From: Bacteroidales bacterium
Lineage (GTDB): Bacteria > Bacteroidota > Bacteroidia > Bacteroidales > F082
Direction of reading: 5' to 3'
Length of the DNA stretch: 37,876 bases
Assembly (NCBI GenBank): GCA_024400295.1
Contig: JAKSNA010000025.1
Location: forward strand, 1 to 37,876
Shown here: piece after piece, positions 1 through 7,393 of the stretch
How positions within the stretch are numbered: position 1 is the stretch's first letter
How the letters are laid out: each line of letters begins with the position of its first letter
Made by a program: the position numbers and the translations under genes
Notes under the pieces: generated by a model
Databases searched by the model: none
The model's input: only the letters and a program-made list of their open reading frames with translations
What the model was told of the DNA's origin: nothing

Positions 1-1
1 C

Positions 2-57
2 AAAACTCCACTCCCAAAACTCCACTCTCAAAACTCCACTCTCAAAACTCCACTCTC
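2..57. repeat. 14-bp intergenic tandem repeat, four copies
   Basis: Four head-to-tail copies of a 14-base unit, aaaactccactctc, the first with one substitution. The array lies just downstream of the minus-strand meaB gene. The unit is itself close to two 7-base halves, and variants of it recur between and even inside genes in this window. No palindrome or coding content is visible. Confidence 0.9.
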
Positions 58-90
58 AAAACTAAAAACTAAATAACGAACTCCACTCTC

Positions 91-1197
91 TTAACTTTTA
101 AACGCCTCAAGCAGCCGTCTCGCCCCTTCGTACGCGCTGACACGTTTGTTCTCGACGTCGTCTTCAACGAGTTTGAGCAAATCTTTCACCAATGTGTTCT
201 CGTAGAAGTCTGACTTCAAGGTGTTTTCGATGGTGTCGAGCATCATCTGCACGTCTTGTCTTGAGCGTTTCGCGTCGAGGTATCCCGACTCCCTGATGTT
301 TCCGACGTGGCCTTCGATCATGTCCCACACTTCCGGCACGTTGTAATGTGTGAGTGCTGAGCATGTGGTGACTTTCACCTCCTGTCCCGACTCCGTCGGC
401 GGGAAGAGGTGCACTGCGTTCTTTATCTCAGCGGCGGCGCGGTTGGCGCGGTTCACGTTGTCGCCGTCGGCCTTGTTCACCACGATGCCGTCGGCCATCT
501 CCATGATGCCGCGTTTTATGCCCTGAAGCTCGTCGCCCGCCCCACCTATTAATATTAATAGGAAGTAATCGACCATTGAATACACGGCTGTCTCGCTCTG
601 CCCGACGCCGACGGTCTCCACGATGATGGTGTCGAAGCCTGCCGCCTCGCACAGTATTATCGCCTCGCGGGTCTTACGCGCCACGCCGCCGAGTGTGCCT
701 GCCGATGCCGACGGACGGATGTAAGCGTTTCGTTGCTGTGAAAGCTCCTCCATGCGTGTCTTGTCACCGAGGATGCTGCCTTTGGAGCGTTGGCTGCTCG
801 GGTCGATGGCGAGCACCGCCACTTTCTTGCCGCGACCTACGAGTTCCATGCCCAACGCCTCGATGAAAGTACTCTTCCCCGCGCCCGGCACCCCTGTGAT
901 GCCGAGACGCAAAGCCTTGCCGCTGTGCGGGATACACTCGGCGATGATCTCCTGCGCGAGCTTCTGGTGAGCCGGCAGCGAACTCTCGACTAACGTTATC
1001 GCCTTGCTTAAGATTGTGATGTCGCCGGCAAGGATCCCATCGACATACGTATTCAACGGCAGAAGCGCCTGACGGCTTGCCTTCAGACGCTCCAAAGCAT
1101 TGGGGTTGACCTGCACTGCGGGCTGGTCGGAACCGGTCACCTGCAACGCCGACTCCCACTCGTGCTTCTGATTCTCGAAATGTTCTGTGTTTTCCAT
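91..1197 (-). CDS. meaB: MeaB/ArgK-family GTPase, methylmalonyl-CoA mutase chaperone
   Basis: G3E-family P-loop GTPase of 368 residues, the usual size. Members protect and reload adenosylcobalamin-dependent methylmalonyl-CoA mutase in the cytosol. The Walker A motif GVPGAGKST is at residues 102-110, followed by the family blocks AIDPSSQRSKGSILGD, ETVGVGQSE and the base-specificity motif NKAD. The N-terminal helical extension of about 90 residues is typical. The family is often encoded next to mutase genes (mutA/mutB), but no mutase lies in this window; the upstream neighbour is an outer-membrane protein gene. A -7 box lies immediately before the ATG, so the transcript may have almost no leader. 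The family call is secure; the mutase partner is inferred from homology only. Confidence 0.95.
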   Translation of the reverse strand: MENTEHFENQKHEWESALQVTGSDQPAVQVNPNALERLKASRQALLPLNTYVDGILAGDITILSKAITLVESSLPAHQKLAQEIIAECIPHSGKALRLGITGVPGAGKSTFIEALGMELVGRGKKVAVLAIDPSSQRSKGSILGDKTRMEELSQQRNAYIRPSASAGTLGGVARKTREAIILCEAAGFDTIIVETVGVGQSETAVYSMVDYFLLILIGGAGDELQGIKRGIMEMADGIVVNKADGDNVNRANRAAAEIKNAVHLFPPTESGQEVKVTTCSALTHYNVPEVWDMIEGHVGNIRESGYLDAKRSRQDVQMMLDTIENTLKSDFYENTLVKDLLKLVEDDVENKRVSAYEGARRLLEAFKS

Positions 1198-1201
1198 GCC
1201 G

Positions 1202-1209
1202 CAAAAATA
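1202..1209 (-). promoter_or_regulatory. Bacteroidota -7 box for meaB
   Basis: On the minus strand this reads TATTTTTG, matching the Bacteroidota -7 consensus TAnnTTTG. It sits only four bases before the meaB ATG, so transcription would start at or within a few bases of the start codon. I did not find a convincing -33 TTG at the expected spacing. Confidence 0.45.
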
Positions 1210-1252
1210 CGAAAAAAGTTTGGAGTGTGAAGAGTTTAGAGTGAAGTTTCCA

Positions 1253-1288
1253 AAACTCCACTCTAAACTCCACTCTAAACTCCACTCT
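1253..1288. repeat. 12-bp tandem repeat, three copies
   Basis: Three perfect copies of aaactccactct, followed by degenerate copies up to the next stop codon. The unit is a shortened form of the 14-base unit at the start of the window, in the same orientation relative to the flanking minus-strand genes. Confidence 0.88.
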
Positions 1289-1307
1289 AAACTCTCAAAA
1301 CTCCAAA

Positions 1308-2249
1308 CTAAAAATTAAACCCTATTCCTGCCGTGAACTGGTACGCACTGCCAAGGGCCGGGCTGTCGAACATGTCGGTGAGACCCATTCTGCTGAAGAT
1401 GATGACACCTGCATAACCGACCTGTACTATCGCGTTGCAGCCGAACGGCTTGTAATTCACCTTATCGCAGATGGTGCGCTTTGCGCCGTCGTATTTCGCA
1501 AACGACCTCATCCCCACGCGCCATTCCACCTCTGCGCCCGCCGACACCGTCAACGGTTTGCCGCCGACTTTCCACTGGAGCTGCATCGTCAGAGGCAGAC
1601 GGAAACTCCAATAGCGCAGGTAACTCTTGCTCGCCTCATCAAACTGACCGGCGGTATGTTCAGCCAAAGTCCTCATAGCCATATCGCCGTTTTCATTCTT
1701 CGCCATCACGTATTTCGTGTCGAACTGGTTGTAGCTGTTGCTGAACCCGAAACCCGTGGCCATGCCGAAGACGGTGCGGTTGCCGGTGCTGAATATCGTC
1801 ATCGGGAAGTACATCCCCCATTCAAAAGAGACGGGACGTTGTTTGATGTAAGGCGATACGACTGCAATGTCACCGTTGCTGATGTTCATGTAGTTGAAAT
1901 ACAAAATTGGCAGCTGCTGCTCAAGGTAACGACGGTGTTTGCGGCATGATTTCTTGACTGTCACACTGTCAGAACTGTAAGTATAAGTCTCTTTGCTTCC
2001 GAACGGCACCTTGATCGTCATGGTGCGTTCTGTGCCGTATGTCTCTGAGTTGTAACGGCTTTCATAGACTGGTTCTCTCGACACGCGTACACCGTCACGC
2101 ATCTCATAGACTTTCACACTGATTTTGTTGTTGTTATCGTAAATCTTGATTTCGTGATTCTTGATCACCAACGTGGTGTCGATTCCTTGGGCAAAGACGT
2201 TTGCCATTGCGAGCAGCATCACCGCTGCGGAAAGTAACATTTTTTTCAT
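1308..2249 (-). CDS. Putative outer-membrane beta-barrel protein, function unknown
   Basis: Encodes 313 residues with a clear Sec signal peptide: a Lys-Lys start, a hydrophobic stretch, and a probable cut after the first Gln near residue 21. The rest is rich in alternating polar and hydrophobic strands with many aromatic residues, and it ends in Phe (GIGFNF), as outer-membrane barrels often do. The C-terminal half resembles the porin-family/OmpW-like barrels common in Bacteroidota. A basic segment, KKSCRKHRRYLEQ, lies near residue 100. It sits between meaB and an epimerase, with an intergenic tandem repeat after its stop. I do not recognise a specific function; the barrel assignment rests on composition and the C-terminal signature. 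Confidence 0.65.
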   Translation of the reverse strand: MKKMLLSAAVMLLAMANVFAQGIDTTLVIKNHEIKIYDNNNKISVKVYEMRDGVRVSREPVYESRYNSETYGTERTMTIKVPFGSKETYTYSSDSVTVKKSCRKHRRYLEQQLPILYFNYMNISNGDIAVVSPYIKQRPVSFEWGMYFPMTIFSTGNRTVFGMATGFGFSNSYNQFDTKYVMAKNENGDMAMRTLAEHTAGQFDEASKSYLRYWSFRLPLTMQLQWKVGGKPLTVSAGAEVEWRVGMRSFAKYDGAKRTICDKVNYKPFGCNAIVQVGYAGVIIFSRMGLTDMFDSPALGSAYQFTAGIGFNF

Positions 2250-2300
2250 ATTTTAAATTTTAAATTTCCAATTAAACGTTTGAGGAACAAAAAAGATGCA

Positions 2301-3290
2301 TCATTTTGTCAAAAAATTCACACAGTCTTCAATGGCGGTCTCAAGCGGTGTCTCGGGCAGCTGCAGCTCTCTTCTCGCCTTGCCGGAATTGTAATGCTCC
2401 GTAACGCACAACTGTCTGACATTCACCAATGTAGCTTGGTTTCTTATTCCGAGTTTCCATAAAAGACTGCCGAAAACGCCGATGACGGTCATCAAGAAGT
2501 TCGGGACGGTTATCAACATCTGCCGGTAGCCGCACGTCTTTGAGAGCAGCCGGTAGAACTCTCTTATCGTCATGTTGAAATTGGCGCAGAGGTAACGCTC
2601 GCCGTTGCGTCCCATCTCGAGTGCGTTGACTGCCTCCGTCGCCACGTCACGCACGTGGATGAACGACTTTCCGCCTTTCGGCGTGAGCATCAACGGTTTA
2701 CGGTACGCCGCGAGCACCATCTGCCCCGAACTCGGCTTGGTGTCGTACGCGCCGAGCATGAAGCCGGGGTTTAAAATCACGATGTGATTATTATTTAGTG
2801 TGGAGTTTGGAGTTTGGAGAGTGGAGTTTGAAAATTCGACGAACAACTCTTCGGCCATTTTCTTTGTCCGGGCATAATACGATTCGGAAAACGGATACTC
2901 CATCGGGGCGGTCTCATCGGCAAGGCGGCTCTCACTCCCGTGACCTATCGTGTTCGCGCTGCTGATGAAGACGATGTCGTTGATATTCTTTGTCTTCGCC
3001 ACCTCAATGACATTCTTCGCACCACCGACGATGACGCGCTCAAACTCCTGAAAGCCGAGACTCATGTCGGTGGCGGCAGCCGCGTGAATTATCGCGTCAC
3101 AGCCGTCGGCGGCGGCGCACAAATCGCTGAAAGAAAGGAAACTGCCTTTGAAAACACGAACATCACCACCTTTGATAAGCAATTTCTTTTCATCCCGCAC
3201 AATGACATTAACCTGAAAATGCCTGTCAATCAACACTTTCAAAATGTTATGACCCAACAAACCAGTACTACCTGTCAACAAAACCTTCAT
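2301..3290 (-). CDS. NAD-dependent epimerase/dehydratase (extended SDR)
   Basis: Rossmann-fold oxidoreductase of 329 residues. The nucleotide-binding glycine motif TGSTGLLGHN is at residues 7-16, a Ser-Ser strand (VFISSANT) follows, and the catalytic YxxxK appears as YYARTKK. A substrate-side NPGFMLG motif follows, as in NAD(P)-dependent nucleoside-sugar epimerases and dihydroflavonol-reductase-like members. The substrate cannot be told from sequence. The striking oddity is at about residues 153-167 (NSTLQTPNSTLNNNH): the DNA there consists of the same ggagttt-type heptamer repeats found between genes, inserted in frame between two conserved elements. The residues fall where a surface loop is expected, so the enzyme may still fold. 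It lies downstream of the exporter genes, separated by a repeat-rich gap. Confidence 0.9.
   Translation of the reverse strand: MKVLLTGSTGLLGHNILKVLIDRHFQVNVIVRDEKKLLIKGGDVRVFKGSFLSFSDLCAAADGCDAIIHAAAATDMSLGFQEFERVIVGGAKNVIEVAKTKNINDIVFISSANTIGHGSESRLADETAPMEYPFSESYYARTKKMAEELFVEFSNSTLQTPNSTLNNNHIVILNPGFMLGAYDTKPSSGQMVLAAYRKPLMLTPKGGKSFIHVRDVATEAVNALEMGRNGERYLCANFNMTIREFYRLLSKTCGYRQMLITVPNFLMTVIGVFGSLLWKLGIRNQATLVNVRQLCVTEHYNSGKARRELQLPETPLETAIEDCVNFLTK
2797..2830. repeat. Intergenic-type heptamer repeat inside the epimerase gene
   Basis: Four 7-base units (ggagttt, ggagttt, ggagagt, ggagttt) lie in tandem within the coding sequence. The complement matches the actccactct repeats at the start of the window and after meaB. 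The total insertion leaves the frame open. Confidence 0.85.
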
Positions 3291-3329
3291 ATTTCAATAA
3301 TAACACGAATAAAACACACCTCTCTCACC

Positions 3330-3520
3330 TGATTACCTAAATTCCTAATCACCTGAATTCCTGACTACGGATATGGAACCGCTACGCGGTTCTCTCTCCT
3401 GATTACCTAATTACCTGATTACCTGATTACCTAATTACCTGATTACCTAATTACCTGAATTCCTGACTACGCGGTTCTCTTTACTCTTTACTCTCTCCTC
3501 CTTCCTCTCTCCTCTTTAAA
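3330..3520. repeat. Repeat-rich gap between epimerase and TolC genes
   Basis: This 230-base gene-free stretch is filled with repeats. Near 3397-3456 there are seven or eight copies of an 8-base unit (attacctg/attaccta), followed by pyrimidine-rich ctctcctc tracts. It also holds one full and one internally deleted copy of a dispersed inverted repeat. I saw no ORF and no convincing terminator. Confidence 0.85.
3366..3396. repeat. Dispersed inverted-repeat element, copy 1
   Basis: The core is a perfect 7-bp inverted repeat, GAACCGC-TAC-GCGGTTC, at 3376-3392, preceded by ctacggatatg and followed by tctct. The same block recurs at about 5988-6016. A shortened version at 3463-3480 lacks the bases between two CTACG direct repeats, as if deleted by slippage. 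It is not followed by a T-run on the transcribed strand, so a REP-like dispersed element is likelier than a terminator. Confidence 0.7.
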
Positions 3521-4831
3521 CTACTCATTATACTTCTCCAACACCTTCACCCTGTAAAGATACTCATACTTCGCCTGGAGCATCTCGCTCTCCGACTTGA
3601 AGAGGCGGTTTTTGCTTTCGTTGAGTTCAAGCAGCGTGGCTTTTCCGGCGGTGTAGCTCTCGTTCGAGAAACGGTAAGCCATCTCGGCGGCGTTGTGACT
3701 CTCGCGCGAAGCGTCGTATTTCTGTTCGGCGGCGAGTGCGTTATAATACGCCTGCTGTATCTCCTTCTTCAATTTCAGCTCTTCGTTGTCAATTGCAAGT
3801 TCCTGATTCTTAATGGAAATCTTTGCCGTCTCAACGTTGTACTTCGTCTGCATCCTGTTGAATATCGGGATGTTGAGTTGCAGCCCGACACTCGTGCGGC
3901 CGTTGTTTTTCAGCTGCTCGCCGAACGGCTCGTTTGTGATGCTGCCGTTGAAATAACGGTAATAATTGTCGGAGAAACCGGCATATAAGCTCAGTTGCGG
4001 ATACCACGCCGACTTGACCGATTTCAGGTCGTAATAGGTCTTCTCAAGCCGCAGGTTCTCCGCCTGCATCCTCGGAATGCTGACGAGTGCGTGGTTATAA
4101 GTGTCGTCTTGTGACGGCAGAACTAAAGCCTGTTTTTCGGTGAAACTCTCCGGCGAGACGACATCGAAACCGGCGACATCGTCAATATCAAGAGCTTGCG
4201 CCAAGTCAAGAAGACTGAGCATCAAGGTGTTATCAGCCTGAATCAACGAAGATTTCGCTGTCGCCACCTGAGCTGTGCTCTCATATACATCCGACTCCGC
4301 CACCATCCCTACGGCAAAGAGCTCCTGTGTCTTGGCGTGTTGTTCCTGTGTCAGGGCGAGTTGTTTCTCGGCAATCGTTTTAAGTTCTTTATTATAAACC
4401 ACTTGCATATAATATCCCATGATGGCGAGTTCTATGTCGAACTTCACCGATTCGAGGTCTTTCTCCGAGGCCTGAAGATTCAAGTCGCTGGATTTCTGAC
4501 GGTTATAGATGTTCAGTCCGCTGAAGACAGGCATATCCATTGAGATGCCGAACGACGTTGAAGACGAGTTGTTCGGGACATAGATGCCGTTTGCCGAAGG
4601 CGACATCCCGAAGCCGAAGCCCTCCGACGCATTAGCATTGAGCGACGGCAGCCAGGCGTGACGCGCCATTTTATGTTGATATTCAGCCGTCTGCTGACTC
4701 ATCTGGCTCTGCAACACCATGACATTATGCTCCATGGCATAGCCGATGCACTGCTCAAGCGTCCAGACTTTCTGCTGCGCCTTCGCCGAAAACGAAAACG
4801 CAAGAATCACAATAATAATGTATCTCTTCAT
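3521..4831 (-). CDS. TolC-family outer-membrane efflux channel
   Basis: Outer-membrane factor of 436 residues forming the exit duct of a tripartite exporter. The signal peptide runs MKRYIIIVILAFSFSAKAQ. The mature start, VWTLEQCIGYAMEHN, is the classic OEP opening (W-T-L-x-x-C-I-x-x-A). Two long alpha-helical repeats rich in Ala, Gln, Glu and Leu follow, split by short beta segments (SFGISMDMPVFSG; SVGLQLNIPIFN), matching the two OEP domains. It is the last exporter gene in the direction of transcription, 42 bases after the adaptor, and together with the permeases and ATPase it makes a complete MacAB-TolC-like set. Confidence 0.93.
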   Translation of the reverse strand: MKRYIIIVILAFSFSAKAQQKVWTLEQCIGYAMEHNVMVLQSQMSQQTAEYQHKMARHAWLPSLNANASEGFGFGMSPSANGIYVPNNSSSTSFGISMDMPVFSGLNIYNRQKSSDLNLQASEKDLESVKFDIELAIMGYYMQVVYNKELKTIAEKQLALTQEQHAKTQELFAVGMVAESDVYESTAQVATAKSSLIQADNTLMLSLLDLAQALDIDDVAGFDVVSPESFTEKQALVLPSQDDTYNHALVSIPRMQAENLRLEKTYYDLKSVKSAWYPQLSLYAGFSDNYYRYFNGSITNEPFGEQLKNNGRTSVGLQLNIPIFNRMQTKYNVETAKISIKNQELAIDNEELKLKKEIQQAYYNALAAEQKYDASRESHNAAEMAYRFSNESYTAGKATLLELNESKNRLFKSESEMLQAKYEYLYRVKVLEKYNE

Positions 4832-4873
4832 GACAAACTTTCAACTTTACAAACTTTCAACTTTATAAACTTT
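4832..4873. repeat. Aactttcaacttta-type tandem repeat
   Basis: Imperfect tandem copies of aaactttcaacttta fill the short gap between the TolC-family and adaptor genes. The same family appears in inverse orientation before radA, at about 20100-20158. Confidence 0.75.
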
Positions 4874-5947
4874 CTACTTCACAATCTCGTTTCCACGTAT
4901 TTTGTCGCCGGCTTCAAGGCCTTCTTTCACCACGATGTTGACGCCGTCGGAGAGGCCGACGACGATGGGTGTCTTCACATTGTCCTTATACACAAAGGTG
5001 CTGTCGTTTTTGTAGATCACGCAGCGTTCGGGGATGGTGACGGCGTCTTTCTCGCCCTCAATGATGACTTCGGCGTTGGCACTGAAACCGGCTCTAAGTC
5101 GCACGTCTTCAGGTACATACATCTTCGCTTTCATCTTGAAGAAGACAGCGCCGTTTTCCTGTGTGCCTTTCGGCGCGATGTATTCGAGGACGGCGTCGAA
5201 CTTCCTGTCGTTCATCGCCCCGATGGTGATCACCATCGGCATCCCCTCGCTGATGCGCCCCACCTCGGTCTCGTCCATCTTGCCTTCAAAGATCATGTCG
5301 CTCATGTCGGCGACGGTGGCGATGGTCGTGCCGTCGTTGAAGGTGTTGGAGTTGATGACGCTGTTGCCCACCTTCACCGGCACGTCGAGGATCATCCCGT
5401 CGATGGTCGATTTGATGTTGGTGTTGCTGTATTCGGCGGCGGTCTTCGAGATGCCTTCCTTCACGATGTTTAGCTGGTCGAGGGCGTTGTTGTAATTCTC
5501 TTTCGCCTGCTCGTATTCGAGCTCCGACTTCTCGAACGCCTCCGACGAAATCAACCCTTTGTCTTTCAACGTCTTCTGACGGTCATGCGTCCGTTCGACG
5601 TTATCTAAATTCAGCTTCGCCATCTTCACCTGCGACTCACAGCTTGCGAGGCTGCTCACGTCGGGGATGATTTTCACCATGGCGATGACATCACCTTTTC
5701 TGACGGTCTGGCCGGCCTCCTTGTAAATCTCCGCGATGATTCCCGACACCTGCGGCTTCACCGCCACCTCGTCGCGCGGGTTAATCTGACCCGTCACGAC
5801 GGTCTTTTTCTCGATGGTGCCAACGACCGCCTCTATCGTCTCATACGACTTCTCCTTCGGCTGCGACTTCTTAAACAAATAAACGAATGTCCATACTACT
5901 GCTGCGACTAACGCAATGACAAACAAAATTTTAAAAAATTTTTTCAT
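4874..5947 (-). CDS. RND/MacA-type periplasmic adaptor (HlyD family)
   Basis: Membrane-fusion protein of 357 residues that bridges the inner-membrane permeases to the TolC-like channel. It has an N-terminal signal-anchor (about residues 4-26) and a short charged linker. The split biotinyl-lipoyl domain follows (VVTGQINPRDEVAVKPQVSG, then VPVKVGNSVI), enclosing an alpha-helical hairpin at roughly residues 95-165. Beta-barrel and membrane-proximal domains come after (GMPMVITIGAMNDRKF; VTIPERCVIY). The domain order is standard for MacA/HlyD-like adaptors. The neighbouring FtsX-type permeases, rather than an RND pump, show that it belongs to an ABC exporter. Confidence 0.93.
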   Translation of the reverse strand: MKKFFKILFVIALVAAVVWTFVYLFKKSQPKEKSYETIEAVVGTIEKKTVVTGQINPRDEVAVKPQVSGIIAEIYKEAGQTVRKGDVIAMVKIIPDVSSLASCESQVKMAKLNLDNVERTHDRQKTLKDKGLISSEAFEKSELEYEQAKENYNNALDQLNIVKEGISKTAAEYSNTNIKSTIDGMILDVPVKVGNSVINSNTFNDGTTIATVADMSDMIFEGKMDETEVGRISEGMPMVITIGAMNDRKFDAVLEYIAPKGTQENGAVFFKMKAKMYVPEDVRLRAGFSANAEVIIEGEKDAVTIPERCVIYKNDSTFVYKDNVKTPIVVGLSDGVNIVVKEGLEAGDKIRGNEIVK

Positions 5948-5987
5948 ATTATATTAAATTTATTTCCGTTTTCATTTTTCCGTTTTC

Positions 5988-6016
5988 TACGGATATGGAA
6001 CCGCTACGCGGTTCTC
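5988..6016. repeat. Dispersed inverted-repeat element, copy 2
   Basis: Same block as at 3366-3396: ctacggatatg followed by GAACCGC-TAC-GCGGTTC (5998-6014) and tct. It again lies in a gap between two minus-strand genes, next to pyrimidine-rich tandem repeats. Confidence 0.8.
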
Positions 6017-6020
6017 TTCA

Positions 6021-6076
6021 CTCTTTTAACTCTCCTCTTTTAACTCTCCTCTTTTAACTCTCCTCTCTTAACTCTC
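6021..6076. repeat. 14-bp tandem repeat, four copies
   Basis: Four head-to-tail copies of ctcttttaactctc, the last with two changes. The array fills the gap before the adaptor gene. The 14-base period is shared with the array at position 2. Confidence 0.9.
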
Positions 6077-6084
6077 CTCTGAAA

Positions 6085-7350
6085 TCACTCCTCCCTGATC
6101 GCGTCGATGGCCTTGATCTGTATCGCCCTTTTCGCCGGCAAGATGCCCGCCAGCAGACCTGACAGCACTATGATCACCGTCGCCGAAATGGCCGTCACGA
6201 AACTGATGTTAGGCTCGACGAACATCACGGCATCTTCACTTGAAATATCGACGAAATTGGCGACGACAGCCATTATCGCGACACCAATCATAAGCCCGAC
6301 GATGCCGGCAAGCACCGTCAGGAGCAGGCTCTCCTCCAATATCTGTTTGATTATCAATGACGGTTTTGCGCCGAGCGCCCGACGTATCCCGATCTCGCGC
6401 GTGCGTTCCTTGATGGTGACGAGCATGATGTTGCTCACCCCGACGACACCCGACATCAAGGTGCCGATGCCGACAATCCATATCAGCACGGCGATGCCGG
6501 TGAAAAGAGCCTCAAACACTTTGAAGATCTGCTCGAAGTCAATCATTAAAATGGCTTCGCTGTCGGTTGGCGAGATACAATGAAGCTCACACAGCAAAGT
6601 CCTTACATCATTTTGTAACACACTGATTTTCTGACCTTTGACAGCAGAGAAGATGATGAAGTCGAGCTTGTCACCGAGATTATACGCCCTCTGCATCGTG
6701 TTAAGCGGAAGCAACACCGTCTCGTTGTTGTTGCCCGAGATATTGACGTTGTCAGAATAAGGCTTTATCACTCCAACCACTTGATAATAAATGCCATTCG
6801 CCTTTATCATCACGCCGATGGGGTCTTTGTCGGCACCAATCAGGTCCTCGTAAACCTTCATCCCGATGACACACACCTTGCGGGCTTCCGCGATGTCGGT
6901 CTCGTTGATGAAACGTCCGCGGACAATCTTCGAGCGGTCGATTTCGTTGTAATTCGGAAGGATGCCTTTCAGACTGAAATTGCCGCCTTTCACGCCGTAA
7001 AACACGTTGTCATCGCCGCTGTACGAATACTTGCTGACGACGGGCGACACGATGTCAACGCCATCCACTTGTGTTTTAATCGCCTGGATGTCAGACATTT
7101 CCAGCTTCCAGAAACGGCCTTTCTGATAGCCCTTATACGCTTCCGACGTCGCCTGCGGTATCACGAACGACGAGTTGGCGGCGAAACCCTCGACCTGCTG
7201 CATGATGCCGTTCCTGAAGCCGTTGCCGCACGACAGCAGAATCACGAGGATGAAAATGCCCCAGAACACACCGAACGCCGTCAAGATGCTCCGCGTCTTG
7301 TTACGTGCAATCGTCTGCCAAATCTCGTTTATGTTGTCTATGTCTATCAT
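6085..7350 (-). CDS. MacB-like ABC transporter permease (FtsX family), second permease
   Basis: Inner-membrane permease of 421 residues. The N-terminal amphipathic start (IDNINEIWQTIARNKTRSILTAFGVFWGIFIL) contains TM1 at about residues 20-42. A MacB-type periplasmic core of about 230 residues follows. Three C-terminal TM segments come next, with the conserved cytoplasmic motif TIKERTREIGIRRALGAKP between the first two. This is the standard FtsX/MacB layout without a fused ATPase. The paired permease just upstream and the separate ATP-binding protein suggest a heterodimeric type VII ABC mechanotransmission exporter working with the adaptor and TolC-like protein. The substrate is unknown. Confidence 0.93.
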   Translation of the reverse strand: MIDIDNINEIWQTIARNKTRSILTAFGVFWGIFILVILLSCGNGFRNGIMQQVEGFAANSSFVIPQATSEAYKGYQKGRFWKLEMSDIQAIKTQVDGVDIVSPVVSKYSYSGDDNVFYGVKGGNFSLKGILPNYNEIDRSKIVRGRFINETDIAEARKVCVIGMKVYEDLIGADKDPIGVMIKANGIYYQVVGVIKPYSDNVNISGNNNETVLLPLNTMQRAYNLGDKLDFIIFSAVKGQKISVLQNDVRTLLCELHCISPTDSEAILMIDFEQIFKVFEALFTGIAVLIWIVGIGTLMSGVVGVSNIMLVTIKERTREIGIRRALGAKPSLIIKQILEESLLLTVLAGIVGLMIGVAIMAVVANFVDISSEDAVMFVEPNISFVTAISATVIIVLSGLLAGILPAKRAIQIKAIDAIREE

Positions 7351-7393
7351 ATTCTTTCTTTTCTCTCCTCTCTCCTCTCTCCTCTTTTAACTC

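Noticed and set aside
2..57. CRISPR array
   Set aside because: The units are contiguous 14-mers with no unique spacers, and no cas genes lie nearby; the same holds for the other arrays.
3366..3396. Intrinsic terminator for the TolC gene
   Set aside because: The perfect hairpin is not followed by a T-run on the transcribed strand and recurs elsewhere with the same flanks, so it is a dispersed repeat.
4658..5495. Long plus-strand ORFs opposite the adaptor and TolC genes
   Set aside because: They are antisense shadows of conserved minus-strand genes, with His/Asp/Val-rich compositions and no domain features.
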